From contig NZ_JAERJD010000003.1 in NCBI RefSeq assembly GCF_018257795.1, forward strand, positions 62,001 through 126,000: a stretch of DNA of 64,000 bases, read 5' to 3'. A model generated the notes under the pieces. It was not told the DNA's origin. It did no database searches and was given only the letters and a program-made list of their open reading frames with translations. The position numbers were made by a program, and so were the translations under genes. Positions 27,235 to 38,471 of this stretch are shown here, piece after piece. The number at the start of each line of letters is the position of its first letter. Positions within the stretch are counted from its first letter, which is position 1. The DNA is from Citrobacter sp. JGM124. GTDB taxonomy: Bacteria; Pseudomonadota; Gammaproteobacteria; Enterobacterales; Enterobacteriaceae.

Positions 27235-28956
27235 TTAGCGGAACCAATTGGTTTTTGCTAAGTCAATAATCTCGTCACCTCGCCCATTAATGATGGCACG
27301 CATCATGTACAAGCTAAATCCTTTGGCTTGTTCAAACTTAATTTCAGGGGGCATTGCCAGTTCTTCTTTCGCTACTACGACATCCACTAAGACCGGGCCT
27401 TCGGTGGCGAAAGCTTGCTCCAGGGCACTGTTGAGATTTTCCGGTTCTTCTACCCGGAAACTCTTAATGCCACAGGCTTCAGCAATAGCGGCGAAGTTAG
27501 TGGGGTGTAAATCTGTGCCATTCGTCAGGTAGCCCCCAGCTTTCATTTCCATCGCGACAAATCCCAGCACGCTATTGTTAAAAACCACGATTTTTATCGG
27601 TAATTTCAGCTGTGCAAGAGAGATAAAGTCGCCCATCAGCATACTAAAGCCCCCGTCACCACACATGGCCACCACTTGACGGCCAGGGTATGCGGCTTGA
27701 GCTCCCAAGGCTTGTGGCATCGCATTCGCCATCGAACCGTGATTAAAGGAGCCCAGTAGCCGACGCTTACCGTTCATTTTCAGGTAACGAGCAGCCCACA
27801 CGGTTGGGGTGCCGACATCACAGGTAAAGACGGTATCTTCGGCAGCATACTGACTGATTTGTTGGGCCAGATATTGGGGGTGAATCGCTTTACCGGCAGT
27901 GGGCTGGGCCAGGTCGTCCAGCTCTTCCCGGGTTTTTTGGTAATGCTCCCGTGCTTTGTCCAGAAAGTGTTGATCACCTTTTTCTTCCAGCAGGGGTAAT
28001 AAGCCCTTGAGGGTGGCTTTAACATCACCAATAATCGCCATGTCGACCTTGCTGTGGGCCCCGATGCTGCCCGGGTTAATATCGATCTGGATGATTTTAG
28101 CTTTGGTTGGGTAGAAAGCCCGGTAGGGAAATTGCGTGCCGATTAGCACCAGAATATCGGCATTCAGCATGGTGTGATAGCCAGAGCTAAAACCAATTAG
28201 CCCCGTCATCCCCACGTCATAGGGGTTATCATACTCCACATGCTCTTTACCCCGCAGGGCGTGCACTATCGGTGCTTTTAGTTTTTCCGCTAACTGGATT
28301 AACTCAGCATGGGCCCCGGCACAACCGCTGCCACACATCAGTGCGATATCGGCTTGAGTGCTTAACAGTTCAGCCAATTTCTGTAATTCTTCCGCTGGAG
28401 GGGTCACTATCGGTTGTGGTGCAGGGTACCAAGTGGTACTGGCGTTATCTGGGGCTGGCTGCAGAGCGATATCCCCCGGCAGTACTACCACGGATACGCC
28501 ACGGTTAAGTACCGCTTTACGCATCGCTATGGCTAAAACTTGAGGGATTTGATCCGCATTAGAAACGAGTTCGCAATAGTGGCTACATTCCCGGAATAGC
28601 TCCTGGGGATGTGTTTCCTGAAAATAACCACTGCCAATTTCGCTGGATGGAATATGTGCGGCAATGGCGAGTACTGGCACCCGGTTACGATGGCAGTCAT
28701 AGAGCCCGTTAATAAGATGAAGGTTACCTGGGCCACATGAACCGGCACAGACGGCTAATTCACCCGTGAGCCAGGCTTCAGCCCCCGCAGAAAAGGCAGC
28801 GACTTCTTCGTGCCGGGTGGGCATCCATTCAATGGTACCCATGCGATTCAGGCTATCACTGATGCCATTAAGTGAGTCTCCGGTGACCCCCCAAATGCGT
28901 TTAACACCCGCACTTTCCAATGTTTTTGCCAGGTAGGTTGCGACATTCTGTTTCAT
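27235..28956 (-). CDS. poxB: Pyruvate dehydrogenase (ubiquinone), pyruvate oxidase
   Basis: This 573-residue thiamine-diphosphate flavoenzyme decarboxylates pyruvate to acetate and CO2 and passes electrons to ubiquinone at the inner membrane. The N-terminal ThDP glutamate lies in [14 protein letters not shown], and the C-terminal ThDP/Mg motif is [17 protein letters not shown]...VFNNS. The C-terminal region, which in E. coli inserts into lipid upon activation, is present ([19 protein letters not shown]). AAGGAA precedes the ATG. In E. coli it is an RpoS-dependent stationary-phase gene. It heads poxB-ltaE-ybjT-ybjS; the hcp-hcr genes normally nearby are absent. Confidence 0.95.
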   Translation of the reverse strand: MKQNVATYLAKTLESAGVKRIWGVTGDSLNGISDSLNRMGTIEWMPTRHEEVAAFSAGAEAWLTGELAVCAGSCGPGNLHLINGLYDCHRNRVPVLAIAAHIPSSEIGSGYFQETHPQELFRECSHYCELVSNADQIPQVLAIAMRKAVLNRGVSVVVLPGDIALQPAPDNASTTWYPAPQPIVTPPAEELQKLAELLSTQADIALMCGSGCAGAHAELIQLAEKLKAPIVHALRGKEHVEYDNPYDVGMTGLIGFSSGYHTMLNADILVLIGTQFPYRAFYPTKAKIIQIDINPGSIGAHSKVDMAIIGDVKATLKGLLPLLEEKGDQHFLDKAREHYQKTREELDDLAQPTAGKAIHPQYLAQQISQYAAEDTVFTCDVGTPTVWAARYLKMNGKRRLLGSFNHGSMANAMPQALGAQAAYPGRQVVAMCGDGGFSMLMGDFISLAQLKLPIKIVVFNNSVLGFVAMEMKAGGYLTNGTDLHPTNFAAIAEACGIKSFRVEEPENLNSALEQAFATEGPVLVDVVVAKEELAMPPEIKFEQAKGFSLYMMRAIINGRGDEIIDLAKTNWFR

Positions 28957-29307
28957 AGTGTTCCTTCTCCATGGGTTTAAATCTTAAGAAGTTTAGTCCA
29001 GTTTCTGAAAAGTATTCCAGTGATGCACTTTCACTTGGCTCTGGATGACATCTTCCGTGACAGCGCAAAGTGACAGGATTGATTACTGGTATATTCGACA
29101 GGTAAGCGACCAGAAAGTGCCGAATGACTAACACCAGCAGGAACCTTATCCTGGCGCTAATCACCAGGCTATCCAACCCTGTTTATGAAATGAAATGTTA
29201 TGGAGTCGCGGGTTATCGAAAAGTTTATCGATGGGATTAACAGTAAAAGTCACTAGGCGTGCTGGCTTACCGTTATACTGAAGACAGTTTTTTAAGCGGG
29301 AGTAGAT
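28957..29307. other. Divergent poxB/ybjD intergenic region
   Basis: These 351 bases carry the two divergent promoters. E. coli has hcr, hcp, ybjE and aqpZ between poxB and ybjD; I find no remnant of them here. No clear operator or terminator is visible. Confidence 0.45.
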
Positions 29308-30963
29308 ATGTTTCTTGAACGGGTAGAAATTGTCGGTTTTCGCGGTATTAACCGATTGTCATTAATGCTTGAGCAAAATAATGTCCTGATCGGCGAGAAT
29401 GCCTGGGGTAAGTCGAGTTTACTGGATGCACTCACATTGCTGCTTGCGGCCGATAATACGTTATATGAGTTCACTCCAAGTGATTTCTACTTCCCCCCTG
29501 GTGAGCAACAGGGGCGAGAAAACCACCTGCATATTATTTTAACCTTTCGTGAACAACAGGAAGGGAACAGCCGTCATCGTCGATGTCGTGGCCTGGCCCC
29601 TGTATGGGTGGCTGATAACGATAGATATCAGCGTATTTTCTACCGCCTTGAGGGTGAGTTAGGGGCAGAGGGTACAGTCCTTACCCTACGATCTTTCCTT
29701 GATGAACATGGGCACCCTTTAAAACTGGATGACATCGATGCACTCGCCAAAGAATTAATCAGCCTGACGCCTGTATTGCGGTTACGGGATGCCCGCTATT
29801 TACGGCGTCTGAAAAGTAGCTCCGTACCACCGATGCCAGACACGGAAATTACGGCACGCCAGCTGGATTTTTTAACTCGGGAGCTGGTCTCAAACCCTCA
29901 AAATCTCAGTGATTTACAGGTGCGTAAAGGGCTTTCTGCTATGGTTCAGCTGCTGGAACACTATTTCTCTGAGCAGAATGCGCCTGCCCGGCAGCGTTTG
30001 CTACGTCACCATGCCTATGACGAGAAAAGTGGCTGGCGTTATCTGGATGCGATTAACCGAATGATAGATAAGCCGAATTCGCGCGCTTATAAAATGATCC
30101 TGTTGGGAATGTTTGCCACGTTACTCCAGGCGAAGGGAAGCGTGGTATTGGGAAAAGATGCGCAACCGTTGTTACTGATTGAAGATCCTGAGACTCGTCT
30201 GCATCCGATTATGCTGTCCGTTGCCTGGAATTTATTGAATGTTCTGCCCCTGCAAAAAATCACCACCACCAATTCAGGGGAATTATTGTCCCTGACCCCT
30301 GTGGAGCAAGTCTGCCGCCTGGTCAGAGAGTCATCAAAAGTTTCGGCCTGGCGTCTGGGAGCGGAAGGAATGAACGCCGAAGATAGTCGGCGTATTGCTT
30401 TTCATATTCGTTTTAACCGTGCTTCTTCACTGTTCGCCCGTTGCTGGCTGTTGGTGGAGGGGGAGACCGAAGTGTGGGTTATGAATGAGCTGGCACGGCA
30501 ATGTGGCCATCACTTTGAGACGGAAGGCGTAAAAGTGATTGAATTTGCCCAGTCAGGTTTAAAACCCCTGATTAAATTTGCCCGCCGTATGGGTATTGAA
30601 TGGCATGTACTGGTTGACGGGGATGAAGCTGGCAAGAAGTATGCCGCCACCGTAAAAGCGGTCTTAGGTGATGATAGTCAGCATCTGCGTGACCATTTGA
30701 CGGCTTTACCGGCACTGGATATGGAGCATTTTATGTATCGCCAGGGATTTGCTGATGTTTTTCACCGGGTCGCTCAGTTGCCTGCCAATGTCCCTATGAA
30801 TATGCGCCGGATAATTGTTAAAGCGATTCGCCGTACCTCAAAGCCCGATCTTGCCATTGAAGTCGCTCTGGAAGCGGGACGACGTGGTGAAAATGCCATC
30901 CCGTCATTATTGAAAAAAATGTTTTCACGCGTACTGTGGCTTGCCAGAGGACGGGCTGACTAA
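29308..30963 (+). CDS. ybjD: OLD-family ATP-dependent nuclease YbjD
   Basis: This 551-residue protein is almost identical in length to E. coli YbjD (552). The N-terminal AAA-type ATPase has Walker A GENAWGKSSL (K35) and an ABC-like LLIEDPETRLHP. The C-terminal Toprim domain has LLVEGETEVWV and LVDGDEAGKKYA, the acidic metal-binding residues of OLD (overcoming lysogenization defect) nucleases. The family acts on DNA and includes phage-defence members such as GajA, although a defence role of YbjD is not established. It is convergent with ybjX, and the two stop codons overlap (30960-30963). Confidence 0.9.
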   Translation: MFLERVEIVGFRGINRLSLMLEQNNVLIGENAWGKSSLLDALTLLLAADNTLYEFTPSDFYFPPGEQQGRENHLHIILTFREQQEGNSRHRRCRGLAPVWVADNDRYQRIFYRLEGELGAEGTVLTLRSFLDEHGHPLKLDDIDALAKELISLTPVLRLRDARYLRRLKSSSVPPMPDTEITARQLDFLTRELVSNPQNLSDLQVRKGLSAMVQLLEHYFSEQNAPARQRLLRHHAYDEKSGWRYLDAINRMIDKPNSRAYKMILLGMFATLLQAKGSVVLGKDAQPLLLIEDPETRLHPIMLSVAWNLLNVLPLQKITTTNSGELLSLTPVEQVCRLVRESSKVSAWRLGAEGMNAEDSRRIAFHIRFNRASSLFARCWLLVEGETEVWVMNELARQCGHHFETEGVKVIEFAQSGLKPLIKFARRMGIEWHVLVDGDEAGKKYAATVKAVLGDDSQHLRDHLTALPALDMEHFMYRQGFADVFHRVAQLPANVPMNMRRIIVKAIRRTSKPDLAIEVALEAGRRGENAIPSLLKKMFSRVLWLARGRAD

Positions 30964-31919
30964 GGGCAGTGTGAGGCAGTAAAATGCATGTGGATGCTAT
31001 GGGCGAGCGCATTCAGAAGCACATAGCGTCGACGGTACTCAGCCCGCTTTTTACTGGCGATTTCCTCCAGTGACTTGCGTGTTATATCAGCCTGCAACAT
31101 AAACAGCCCGTCCTCGCGTTGGGCTGCGTTCATCGATAGCCAGAAATTATCGTAGTCTGCGTACATCCGCTGTTTTTTCTTCTTTTCGTAACGCCAGGAA
31201 CGAAAAATATGAGTACCATTGCCCACCGCAAGGATCTGCTCGACGCCCCATTGTTTAGCCAGTAAACAGAGAGCTTCTAACACTAAGCGTTTAGGGAATA
31301 AACCGTGACAGGCTTTGGTGGCCTTCTGAATGCGTTCATGGGGTATCCCGTGCTGTGCGCCTTGTAACCCACCAATCAAGAAAGTTTTTTTCCCGTTTTC
31401 TGGGCAAAGCGTAAAAATAAGTTTCGCCAGAATAACTTGTTGTTCATCGAGACATTTTAAGATCACTTCACCCTCCTTACCCTGTGAGTCAAAGGCGGAA
31501 CATGAGATAAAAAAGCAGGCATCATTTTTCCCTTTGAGTTCCGCCAGGCAATAGCCCTGTTCGGTAAAATAGTCCTGCAGCATTGCTGCCGGCAGAATCT
31601 CTGAGATGTTTTTGTAGTGATAAGCGATTGTTTCCAGAGTTTTTGATCGTGCAATATTAAGTGCAAGGTAGGGGCGGTGCAGGCGGCAAGGTAAACCGGG
31701 TTGTGCCCTGAGCATGGATAACAGGTGCGGCTGACGGACGAGGTTTTTCATTAATTTTGCAGTACTGAATGGCATCGCTAACGAACGTAAGATAAATTTG
31801 CAACGATAAGCAGGGTTTTCCCATGAATGGCCAGGTCGCCATTTTCCTTGGGCTAATGAAGTAAAAAGTGCCCAACTATTTTTAGGCCTGGCGGCGGATG
31901 AAACATCGATATCTGACAT
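30960..31919 (-). CDS. ybjX: YbjX, VirK/DUF535-family protein
   Basis: This is a roughly 319-residue DUF535 protein related to Shigella/Salmonella VirK, which affects outer-membrane properties and resistance to cationic peptides. Family-like segments are RPYLALNIARSKTLETIAYHY, LAELKGKND, FTLCPENGKKTFLIGGLQGA and FWLSMNA. I placed the start at the ATG at 31919 (MSDIDVSSAARP); an in-frame ATG at 31955 adds 12 residues and would match the E. coli length of 330, so the start is unsure. It has no signal peptide. The stop codon overlaps that of ybjD. In Salmonella the homologue is under PhoP control, which I cannot confirm here. Confidence 0.82.
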   Translation of the reverse strand: MSDIDVSSAARPKNSWALFTSLAQGKWRPGHSWENPAYRCKFILRSLAMPFSTAKLMKNLVRQPHLLSMLRAQPGLPCRLHRPYLALNIARSKTLETIAYHYKNISEILPAAMLQDYFTEQGYCLAELKGKNDACFFISCSAFDSQGKEGEVILKCLDEQQVILAKLIFTLCPENGKKTFLIGGLQGAQHGIPHERIQKATKACHGLFPKRLVLEALCLLAKQWGVEQILAVGNGTHIFRSWRYEKKKKQRMYADYDNFWLSMNAAQREDGLFMLQADITRKSLEEIASKKRAEYRRRYVLLNALAHSIHMHFTASHCP

Positions 31920-32073
31920 AATAGAATACCCAAGGAGCAGCGAAGTAGGCGGCATTAAATCACAGGGTTTTTAAACTGGGGTTCAATCGTCAGGGGGAAC
32001 CTCTGGCAGAGGATTGTTTTTTGTTTGTCTTTTAATTAGCACGTTTAATGCCCAAGGTGTTAAAAGGAACATT

Positions 32074-33189
32074 ATGAAAAATAAGAAAAATTTTAAAAAA
32101 ATCTACTGGCTGTTACTTTTGTTAGTTGGCATAGGGATCTTCTGGCTCTGGTCAGTACTGAATAAACCTACTCCTCAGTATCAAACGCTGATCGTGCATA
32201 AAGGCGTGTTGCAGCAGAACGTTCTGGCCACAGGCAAGCTGGACGCATTACGGAAAGTTGATGTGGGGGCTCAGGCGAGTGGGCAGTTACAAACACTGTC
32301 GGTCAGTATTGGTGACAAAGTAAAAAAAGATCAGCTTTTGGGCGTTATTGACCCCGAACAGGCTGAAAACCAAATTAAAGAGGTGGATGCCACCTTAATG
32401 GAATTACGGGCTCAACGTCAGCAAGCCGTGGCAGAAAGCCAGCTGGCGAAACAGACACTTATGCGTCAGCAGGCACTGGCTAAAACTCAGCTCATTTCTC
32501 GCCAGGATTTGGATATTGCAACAACAGATTTGGCGGTTAAACAAGCCCAGATTGCGACCATTGATGCCCAGATTAAGCGTAATCAGGCGACATTGAGTAG
32601 CGCACAAACCAACCTCGAATTTACGCGCATTGTTGCGCCAATGGGCGGGGAAGTGACCCAGATAACGACCTTGCAGGGGCAAACAGTGATAGCGGCCCAG
32701 CAAGCCCCGAATATTCTCACCCTTGCTGACTTAGGTACGATGCTGGTGAAAGCACAGGTCTCTGAAGCCGATGTAATACGCATCAAACCGGGCTTGAAAG
32801 CGTGGTTTACCGTGCTGGGAGACCAGACAACACGCTATGAGGGGGTGATTAAGGATATTTTACCCACCCCAGAGAAAGTGAATGAAGCCATTTTCTACAA
32901 TGCGCGTTTTGAAGTGCCGAACCCGAATGGTTTATTACGTCTCGATATGACCGCCCAGGTGCATATTCAGCTCGCTGAAATCAAAGATATTATTACTATT
33001 CCCGTCGCTGCATTAGGGGAGCCTGTCGGCGAAAATCGTTATAACGTGACTGTATTACGTAATGGTGAAACGAAAGTCCGGGAGGTCACTATAGGCACCC
33101 GTAACGATACCCAGGTGCAGATTATTAAGGGCCTTGAAGAGGGGGAAGAAGTCGTGACAGGCCGACTCAGTGATGGGGGCGAGCAATGA
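32074..33189 (+). CDS. macA: MacA, periplasmic adaptor of the MacAB-TolC pump
   Basis: This 371-residue protein equals E. coli MacA in length. It has a basic N-terminus, one membrane anchor ([19 protein letters not shown]), a lipoyl/biotinyl-like domain ([11 protein letters not shown]), a long alpha-helical hairpin ([20 protein letters not shown]...) and a beta-barrel domain. It links MacB to TolC for export of macrolides, enterotoxin and other substrates. The ATG at 32074 follows AAAAGGAAC; a longer in-frame start at 32014 is not needed. It overlaps macB by 4 bases (ATGA). Confidence 0.95.
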   Translation: MKNKKNFKKIYWLLLLLVGIGIFWLWSVLNKPTPQYQTLIVHKGVLQQNVLATGKLDALRKVDVGAQASGQLQTLSVSIGDKVKKDQLLGVIDPEQAENQIKEVDATLMELRAQRQQAVAESQLAKQTLMRQQALAKTQLISRQDLDIATTDLAVKQAQIATIDAQIKRNQATLSSAQTNLEFTRIVAPMGGEVTQITTLQGQTVIAAQQAPNILTLADLGTMLVKAQVSEADVIRIKPGLKAWFTVLGDQTTRYEGVIKDILPTPEKVNEAIFYNARFEVPNPNGLLRLDMTAQVHIQLAEIKDIITIPVAALGEPVGENRYNVTVLRNGETKVREVTIGTRNDTQVQIIKGLEEGEEVVTGRLSDGGEQ

Positions 33190-35132
33190 GTGCCTTACTC
33201 GAGCTGAAGGACATCCGTCGTAGTTATCCTTCTGGTGAAGGGCAAATTGAGGTATTAAAAGGCATCACTCTTAATATCGAAGCGGGTGAAATGGTGGCCA
33301 TTGTCGGGGCTTCGGGTTCGGGCAAGTCGACTTTAATGAATATTCTTGGCTGTCTTGATAAGCCCAGCAGTGGTAGCTACAAGGTTGCCGGGATTGATAC
33401 GGCAACCTTAGACGAGGATGAGCTGGCGACCCTGCGACGGGAACATTTTGGTTTTATCTTTCAGCGTTACCATTTGTTGTCACACCTTAATGCTTCGCAA
33501 AATGTCGAAGTGCCGGCGGTTTATATTGGGACAACACGGAGTCAGCGCAAACAGCGGGCGAAAGAGTTACTCACTCGGCTGGGGTTAGGGGAAAGAGTCG
33601 AGTATCGTCCTTCACAGCTGTCAGGGGGCCAGCAGCAGCGCGTCAGCATTGCCCGGGCGCTGATGAATGGCGGCCAGGTTATTCTGGCTGATGAACCAAC
33701 CGGCGCTCTGGACAGCCATTCAGGCGAAGAAGTGATGGCGACGCTTAAGCAGCTATGCCAGCAGGGGCATACGGTTATCATTGTTACCCATGATCCTGCC
33801 GTTGCTGCCCAGGCCCAGCGCGTTATTGAAATACGCGACGGGGAAATTCTTCGTAATCCGCCCCCCCAGATATCGCCGGAGACCTCTTTTAGTGCAAAAC
33901 CTGTGCTGGCGGAAAACTCATCATTTCAGCAAGTCGTCAGTCGTTTTCTGGAAGCATTAAGTATGGCCTGGCTGGCGTTAGCCGCAAATAAAATGCGTAC
34001 CCTGCTCACCATGCTGGGTATCATTATTGGTATCGCTTCTGTTGTATCAATCGTTGTGATCGGTGACGCGGCAAAAGAGTTAGTACTGGCTGACATTCGG
34101 GCGATAGGTACCAATACGATAGACGTCTATCCCGGTAAAGATTTTGGGGACGATGATCCCAAATATCGACAGGCACTAAAAGAGGGGGATTTGGCGGCGA
34201 TTATTAAACAGCCCTGGGTGAGCTCTGCAACTGCATCAATTTCCAGTAATCTCCGATTACGCTATGGCAATGTTGATGTGGCTGCCAGTGTCAGCGGGGT
34301 GAGTGGTGACTACTTTAATGTTTATGGCATGATAATTAACCAGGGCTCGGGGTTCAGCCACGATCAAAATACTGAACGGGCTCAGGTCGTGGTGCTGGAT
34401 GAGAACAGTAAGCGCCAGTTATTTCCAAATAAAACGCAAGTGGTCGGTGAAGTTATTCTGGTTGGCAACGTTCCCGCCACCGTGATTGGTGTTGCCAGTG
34501 AGAAGCAGTCCATGTTTGGCAGCAGCAAAGTTTTACGCGTCTGGCTGCCTTATGACACGATGGCAAATCGGGTAATGGGGCAGAACTGGCTTAACTCCAT
34601 CACCGTACGGGTGAAAGATGGGTATGACAGCCATGAAGCGGAGCAGCAACTTAGCCGACTTCTTAATTTACGCCACGGGCAGCAAGATTTCTTCACGTAC
34701 AACATGGATGGCTTGTTGAAAACGGCAGAGAAGACCACACGCACATTACAAATGTTCTTAACGCTGGTGGCGGTTATTTCCCTGTTGGTTGGGGGCATTG
34801 GTGTGATGAACATTATGCTCGTTTCGGTCACTGAACGAACCAAAGAGATCGGTATCCGCATGGCAGTGGGAGCCCGGGCCAGTGATGTACTGCAGCAGTT
34901 TTTAATTGAGGCTGTGCTGGTTTGTTTAGTCGGGGGGACACTGGGCATTGTGTTCTCTTTGCTGGTCGCCGTAACGTTACAATATTTTTTACCAGGCTGG
35001 CAGATTGGTTTTTCATTGCTGGCGTTACTGACGGCATTTGGTTGCTCAACGGCCATCGGTGTCTTGTTTGGCTGGCTTCCTGCGCGTAATGCTGCCCGCC
35101 TGAATCCCATTGATGCCCTGGCAAGGGAGTAA
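33186..35132 (+). CDS. macB: MacB, ABC transporter of the MacAB-TolC pump
   Basis: This 648-residue protein is identical in length to E. coli MacB. The N-terminal ATPase has Walker [10 protein letters not shown] (K47), signature [14 protein letters not shown] and Walker [13 protein letters not shown]. The first membrane helix is [20 protein letters not shown], followed by a large periplasmic domain and three C-terminal helices including the [28 protein letters not shown] motif of MacB/FtsX permeases. It couples ATP hydrolysis in the cytoplasm to conformational pumping of periplasmic substrates through TolC. It is translationally coupled to macA and convergent with cspD. Confidence 0.95.
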   Translation: MSALLELKDIRRSYPSGEGQIEVLKGITLNIEAGEMVAIVGASGSGKSTLMNILGCLDKPSSGSYKVAGIDTATLDEDELATLRREHFGFIFQRYHLLSHLNASQNVEVPAVYIGTTRSQRKQRAKELLTRLGLGERVEYRPSQLSGGQQQRVSIARALMNGGQVILADEPTGALDSHSGEEVMATLKQLCQQGHTVIIVTHDPAVAAQAQRVIEIRDGEILRNPPPQISPETSFSAKPVLAENSSFQQVVSRFLEALSMAWLALAANKMRTLLTMLGIIIGIASVVSIVVIGDAAKELVLADIRAIGTNTIDVYPGKDFGDDDPKYRQALKEGDLAAIIKQPWVSSATASISSNLRLRYGNVDVAASVSGVSGDYFNVYGMIINQGSGFSHDQNTERAQVVVLDENSKRQLFPNKTQVVGEVILVGNVPATVIGVASEKQSMFGSSKVLRVWLPYDTMANRVMGQNWLNSITVRVKDGYDSHEAEQQLSRLLNLRHGQQDFFTYNMDGLLKTAEKTTRTLQMFLTLVAVISLLVGGIGVMNIMLVSVTERTKEIGIRMAVGARASDVLQQFLIEAVLVCLVGGTLGIVFSLLVAVTLQYFLPGWQIGFSLLALLTAFGCSTAIGVLFGWLPARNAARLNPIDALARE

Positions 35133-35210
35133 CTGACTAATGGATGACACAGGGGGCATGTCTTCCTCTGTGCCGTCCTGTCGTACCCGGCAGCGGGGCG
35201 AAGAAAAGTG

Positions 35211-35432
35211 TCAGGCAATAGCTTCTGTCGTTATAGGGATGACCAGGCTTGCATGATTTCCTTTCGGCCCCTGGTGGACGTCAAATTTAACAGCCTGTCC
35301 TGCTTTTAGCGTTCTGTATCCATTCATCTGAATGGTAGAATAGTGAGCGAAGATATCCTCACCGCCATCTTCCGGGCTGATAAACCCAAACCCTTTAGAA
35401 TTATTGAACCATTTAACGGTACCCGTTCCCAT
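35211..35432 (-). CDS. cspD: Cold-shock-like protein CspD
   Basis: This 73-residue OB-fold nucleic-acid-binding protein has the RNP1-like KGFGFISPE and RNP2-like DIFAHYS motifs. The N-terminus MGTGTVKWFNNSKGFGF and the C-terminal tail beyond the cold-shock domain identify CspD, which in E. coli inhibits DNA replication in stationary phase and is degraded by Lon. It is divergent from clpS as in other Enterobacterales. The intergenic region carries a 24-base imperfect direct repeat (35555-35616). Confidence 0.93.
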   Translation of the reverse strand: MGTGTVKWFNNSKGFGFISPEDGGEDIFAHYSTIQMNGYRTLKAGQAVKFDVHQGPKGNHASLVIPITTEAIA

Positions 35433-35740
35433 ACTTCTGCATCCTTCATAAGACGTAATAGAGAGAGGAATGAATTAACTCACGAATAAGTTGTTCAAAA
35501 AATGACTTACTCAATGTGCTACTATGTGAACAAATAGTATACTGCGTCAAGTGTCGTTATCGGTTAAATGTCCCAAAGTTTGAATCAGTTAACGCTATTG
35601 GTTAAATGAGACAAAGGAGGGGGATGGGAGAGGGAAAACAAAATATTTACCCGGCGATGTCTTGTTTAAAGCGTAGTAAACTCCATATTAAACTTTGCCT
35701 GGTATTGCTATCGGGCTTCAACAAATGATGAAGATCTGGA
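35433..35740. promoter_or_regulatory. cspD/clpS divergent region with a direct repeat
   Basis: These 308 bases hold the divergent promoters. Two copies of a 24-base unit (35555-35578 and 35593-35616) share CG-TAT-GGTTAAATG---CAAAG at 19 of 24 positions, 38 bases apart. They could be tandem regulator sites, but the regulator is unknown. Confidence 0.45.
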
Positions 35741-36061
35741 ATGGGTAAGACGAAAGACTGGTTAAAAGTAGACTTGGTAGCAAAAGATAAATTAGGTGAA
35801 GAATTGCGGCCGCCGTCTATGTATAAAGTCATTTTATTGAACGATGATTACACGCCAATGGATTTTGTGGTTGACGTGTTGCAAAAGTTCTTTTCTTATG
35901 ATGTAGAGCGTGCGACGCAATTGATGCTCACGGTTCACTATCAAGGGAGAGCTGTCTGCGGCATTTTTACCGCAGAAGTAGCAGAAACCAAAGTCGCATT
36001 GGTGAATCAGTATGCGAAGGACAATGAGTTCCCTTTGTTATGTACGCTTGAAAAGGCCTGA
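35741..36061 (+). CDS. clpS: ClpS, N-end rule adaptor for ClpAP
   Basis: This 106-residue adaptor has the same size as E. coli ClpS. A flexible N-terminal tail precedes the core with [20 protein letters not shown], whose Asn/Asp residues bind the alpha-amino group of N-degron substrates, and [21 protein letters not shown], which lines the pocket and contacts ClpA. It delivers proteins starting with Leu, Phe, Trp or Tyr to ClpAP. It precedes clpA by 26 bases and is probably co-transcribed. Confidence 0.95.
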   Translation: MGKTKDWLKVDLVAKDKLGEELRPPSMYKVILLNDDYTPMDFVVDVLQKFFSYDVERATQLMLTVHYQGRAVCGIFTAEVAETKVALVNQYAKDNEFPLLCTLEKA

Positions 36062-36087
36062 AACAGGCAATATTTGGGGAGGTGTCT

Positions 36088-38361
36088 ATGCTCAACCAGG
36101 AACTGGAACTCAGTTTAAATATGGCTTTCGCCAGAGCGCGTGAGCGTCGGCATGAGTTTATGACTGTCGAGCACCTGTTACTGGCATTGCTGAGTAACCC
36201 ATCGGCACGTGAAGCCCTTGAAGCCTGTTCGGTAGATCTTCTCGCCTTGCGACAAGAGCTGGAGACGTTTATCGAACAAACGACGCCTGTGTTACCTGAA
36301 AGCCAGGATGATCGTGAAACACAGCCCACGCTTAGTTTCCAGCGCGTTTTGCAACGCGCAGTATTCCATGTTCAGTCTTCCGGACACAATGAAGTGTCAG
36401 GAGCCAACGTCCTGGTCGCTATTTTTAGTGAACAGGAATCACAAGCGGCCTACTTATTGCGTAAGTATGAAGTCAGCCGTCTTGATGTGGTGAATTTTCT
36501 TTCACACGGCACCCGTAAAAATGAATCGGATCAGGCTTCCGGGCATGAAAATCCCGTCAGTGAGGAGCCTGCTGGTGGCGAAGAACGTATCGAGAATTTC
36601 ACCACCAACCTCAACCAACTGGCTCGTGTCGGGGGGATCGATCCGCTGATTGGGCGCGATAAAGAACTTGAACGCACGATTCAAGTGTTGTGCCGCCGCC
36701 GCAAAAACAACCCACTACTGGTGGGGGAATCTGGTGTTGGTAAAACAGCGATTGCTGAAGGCCTGGCATGGAGAATTGTTCAGGGAAGTGTGCCTGACAT
36801 CATTGCGGACTGCACACTCTATTCACTGGATATCGGTTCTCTGTTAGCGGGCACGAAATATCGTGGTGACTTTGAGAAGCGTTTTAAAGCGCTGCTTAAA
36901 CAGCTGGAACAGGATAAAAACAGTATTCTGTTCATTGATGAAATTCACACGATCATCGGGGCCGGCGCCGCTTCCGGTGGCCAGGTTGATGCCGCTAACC
37001 TGATAAAACCCCTGCTTTCCAGTGGTAAAATCCGTGTCATTGGCTCTACAACCTATCAGGAATTCAGCAATATCTTTGAAAAAGACAGGGCACTGGCCCG
37101 TCGTTTTCAGAAGATAGATGTGACAGAGCCTACGGTTGAAGAAACGGTTCAAATTATCAATGGTCTGAAGCCAAAATATGAGGCTCACCATGATGTGCGT
37201 TACAGTGCGAAAGCCATTCGTGCGGCGGTGGAGCTGGCCGTTAAATATATCAATGACCGTCATCTGCCTGACAAGGCAATAGATGTTATTGATGAAGCCG
37301 GGGCCCGTAGCCGTCTGGTGCCAGTGAGTAAGCGCAAGAAAACCGTAAATGTCTCAGACATTGAAACCGTGGTGGCCCGGATTGCCCGTATTCCTGAGAA
37401 GAGTGTTTCTGCCAGTGATCGCGATACGCTGAAAGTATTAGGTGATCGTCTTAAAATGCTGGTATTCGGTCAAGACAAAGCGATAGAGGCTTTGACTGAA
37501 GCGATTAAGATGAGCCGTGCAGGACTGGGGCATGAGAATAAACCAGTGGGGTCATTCCTGTTTGCAGGGCCTACCGGGGTAGGTAAGACAGAGGTTACGG
37601 TACAGCTTGCCAAATCTCTGGGTATCGAGTTACTGCGTTTTGATATGTCAGAGTATATGGAACGTCATACTGTAAGCCGTTTGCTTGGTGCGCCTCCTGG
37701 CTATGTCGGTTTTGACCAGGGCGGGTTGTTAACTGATGCGGTGATCAAACATCCCCATTCAGTGCTTTTACTTGATGAAATAGAAAAAGCCCACCCGGAT
37801 GTCTTTAACCTGCTATTGCAGGTTATGGATAATGGGACCCTGACGGACAACAATGGTCGTAAGGCTGATTTCCGTAATGTGATCCTGGTGATGACCACCA
37901 ATGCCGGGGTACGAGAAACAGAGCGTAAATCAATTGGTCTTATTCATCAGGACAACAGTACTGATGCCATGGAAGAGATCAAAAAGGTCTTCACACCAGA
38001 GTTTCGTAACCGACTGGACAACATCATTTGGTTTAATCACCTTTCCAGTGAAGTGATTCAACAGGTTGTTGATAAGTTTATTGTTGAGCTTCAGGTTCAG
38101 CTGGATCAGAAAGGCGTCTCCCTGGAAGTGAGTCAGGAAGCGCGTAACTGGCTGGCAGAAAAGGGGTATGACCGTGCCATGGGTGCTCGACCTATGACAC
38201 GTGTGGTTCAGGACTACCTGAAAAAACCCCTGGCTAATGAGCTGCTATTTGGCAGTCTGGTTGAAGGCGGGCAGGTGACGGTGAAACTGGATAAGAAACA
38301 GCAGCAATTAACCTATCATTTTGTGAGTGCTCAGAAGCACAAGCCTGAAATTGCCCATTAA
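36088..38361 (+). CDS. clpA: ClpA, ATPase subunit of the ClpAP protease
   Basis: This 757-residue AAA+ unfoldase has an N-domain (residues 1-140) with Clp_N repeats that bind ClpS, then two AAA modules with Walker A GESGVGKT (K219) and GPTGVGKT (K500) and Walker B ILFIDEIH and VLLLDEIE. The pore loop KYRGDFEKR is seen in module 1, and the ClpP-binding IGL loop is present (KSIGLIHQD). The ATG at 36088 is served by GGGGAGGT; a GTG six bases upstream is less likely. It ends at a good intrinsic terminator. In E. coli serW and infA follow; here the arabinose cluster intervenes. Confidence 0.96.
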   Translation: MLNQELELSLNMAFARARERRHEFMTVEHLLLALLSNPSAREALEACSVDLLALRQELETFIEQTTPVLPESQDDRETQPTLSFQRVLQRAVFHVQSSGHNEVSGANVLVAIFSEQESQAAYLLRKYEVSRLDVVNFLSHGTRKNESDQASGHENPVSEEPAGGEERIENFTTNLNQLARVGGIDPLIGRDKELERTIQVLCRRRKNNPLLVGESGVGKTAIAEGLAWRIVQGSVPDIIADCTLYSLDIGSLLAGTKYRGDFEKRFKALLKQLEQDKNSILFIDEIHTIIGAGAASGGQVDAANLIKPLLSSGKIRVIGSTTYQEFSNIFEKDRALARRFQKIDVTEPTVEETVQIINGLKPKYEAHHDVRYSAKAIRAAVELAVKYINDRHLPDKAIDVIDEAGARSRLVPVSKRKKTVNVSDIETVVARIARIPEKSVSASDRDTLKVLGDRLKMLVFGQDKAIEALTEAIKMSRAGLGHENKPVGSFLFAGPTGVGKTEVTVQLAKSLGIELLRFDMSEYMERHTVSRLLGAPPGYVGFDQGGLLTDAVIKHPHSVLLLDEIEKAHPDVFNLLLQVMDNGTLTDNNGRKADFRNVILVMTTNAGVRETERKSIGLIHQDNSTDAMEEIKKVFTPEFRNRLDNIIWFNHLSSEVIQQVVDKFIVELQVQLDQKGVSLEVSQEARNWLAEKGYDRAMGARPMTRVVQDYLKKPLANELLFGSLVEGGQVTVKLDKKQQQLTYHFVSAQKHKPEIAH

Positions 38362-38399
38362 TAGGCAATAATGGTGCAGGCGAATACCTGTACTGATAA

Positions 38400-38436
38400 G
38401 CCGCAGCGGATATTCCTCCGTTGCGGCTTTTTTATT
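38400..38436. terminator. Terminator between clpA and araD
   Basis: GCCGCAGCGGA (38400-38410) pairs with TCCGTTGCGGC (38417-38427), with one G-U pair, followed by TTTTTTTATT. It ends clpA and might also stop transcription of araD from the other side. Confidence 0.85.
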
Positions 38437-38471
38437 GGTTTTAAGGGGGGGATGTTATCCCGTCCAGGATA

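Noticed and set aside
29308-30963. YbjD as a newly acquired phage-defence nuclease
   Set aside because: It is a conserved core gene in normal synteny; the OLD-type domains alone do not show a defence role.
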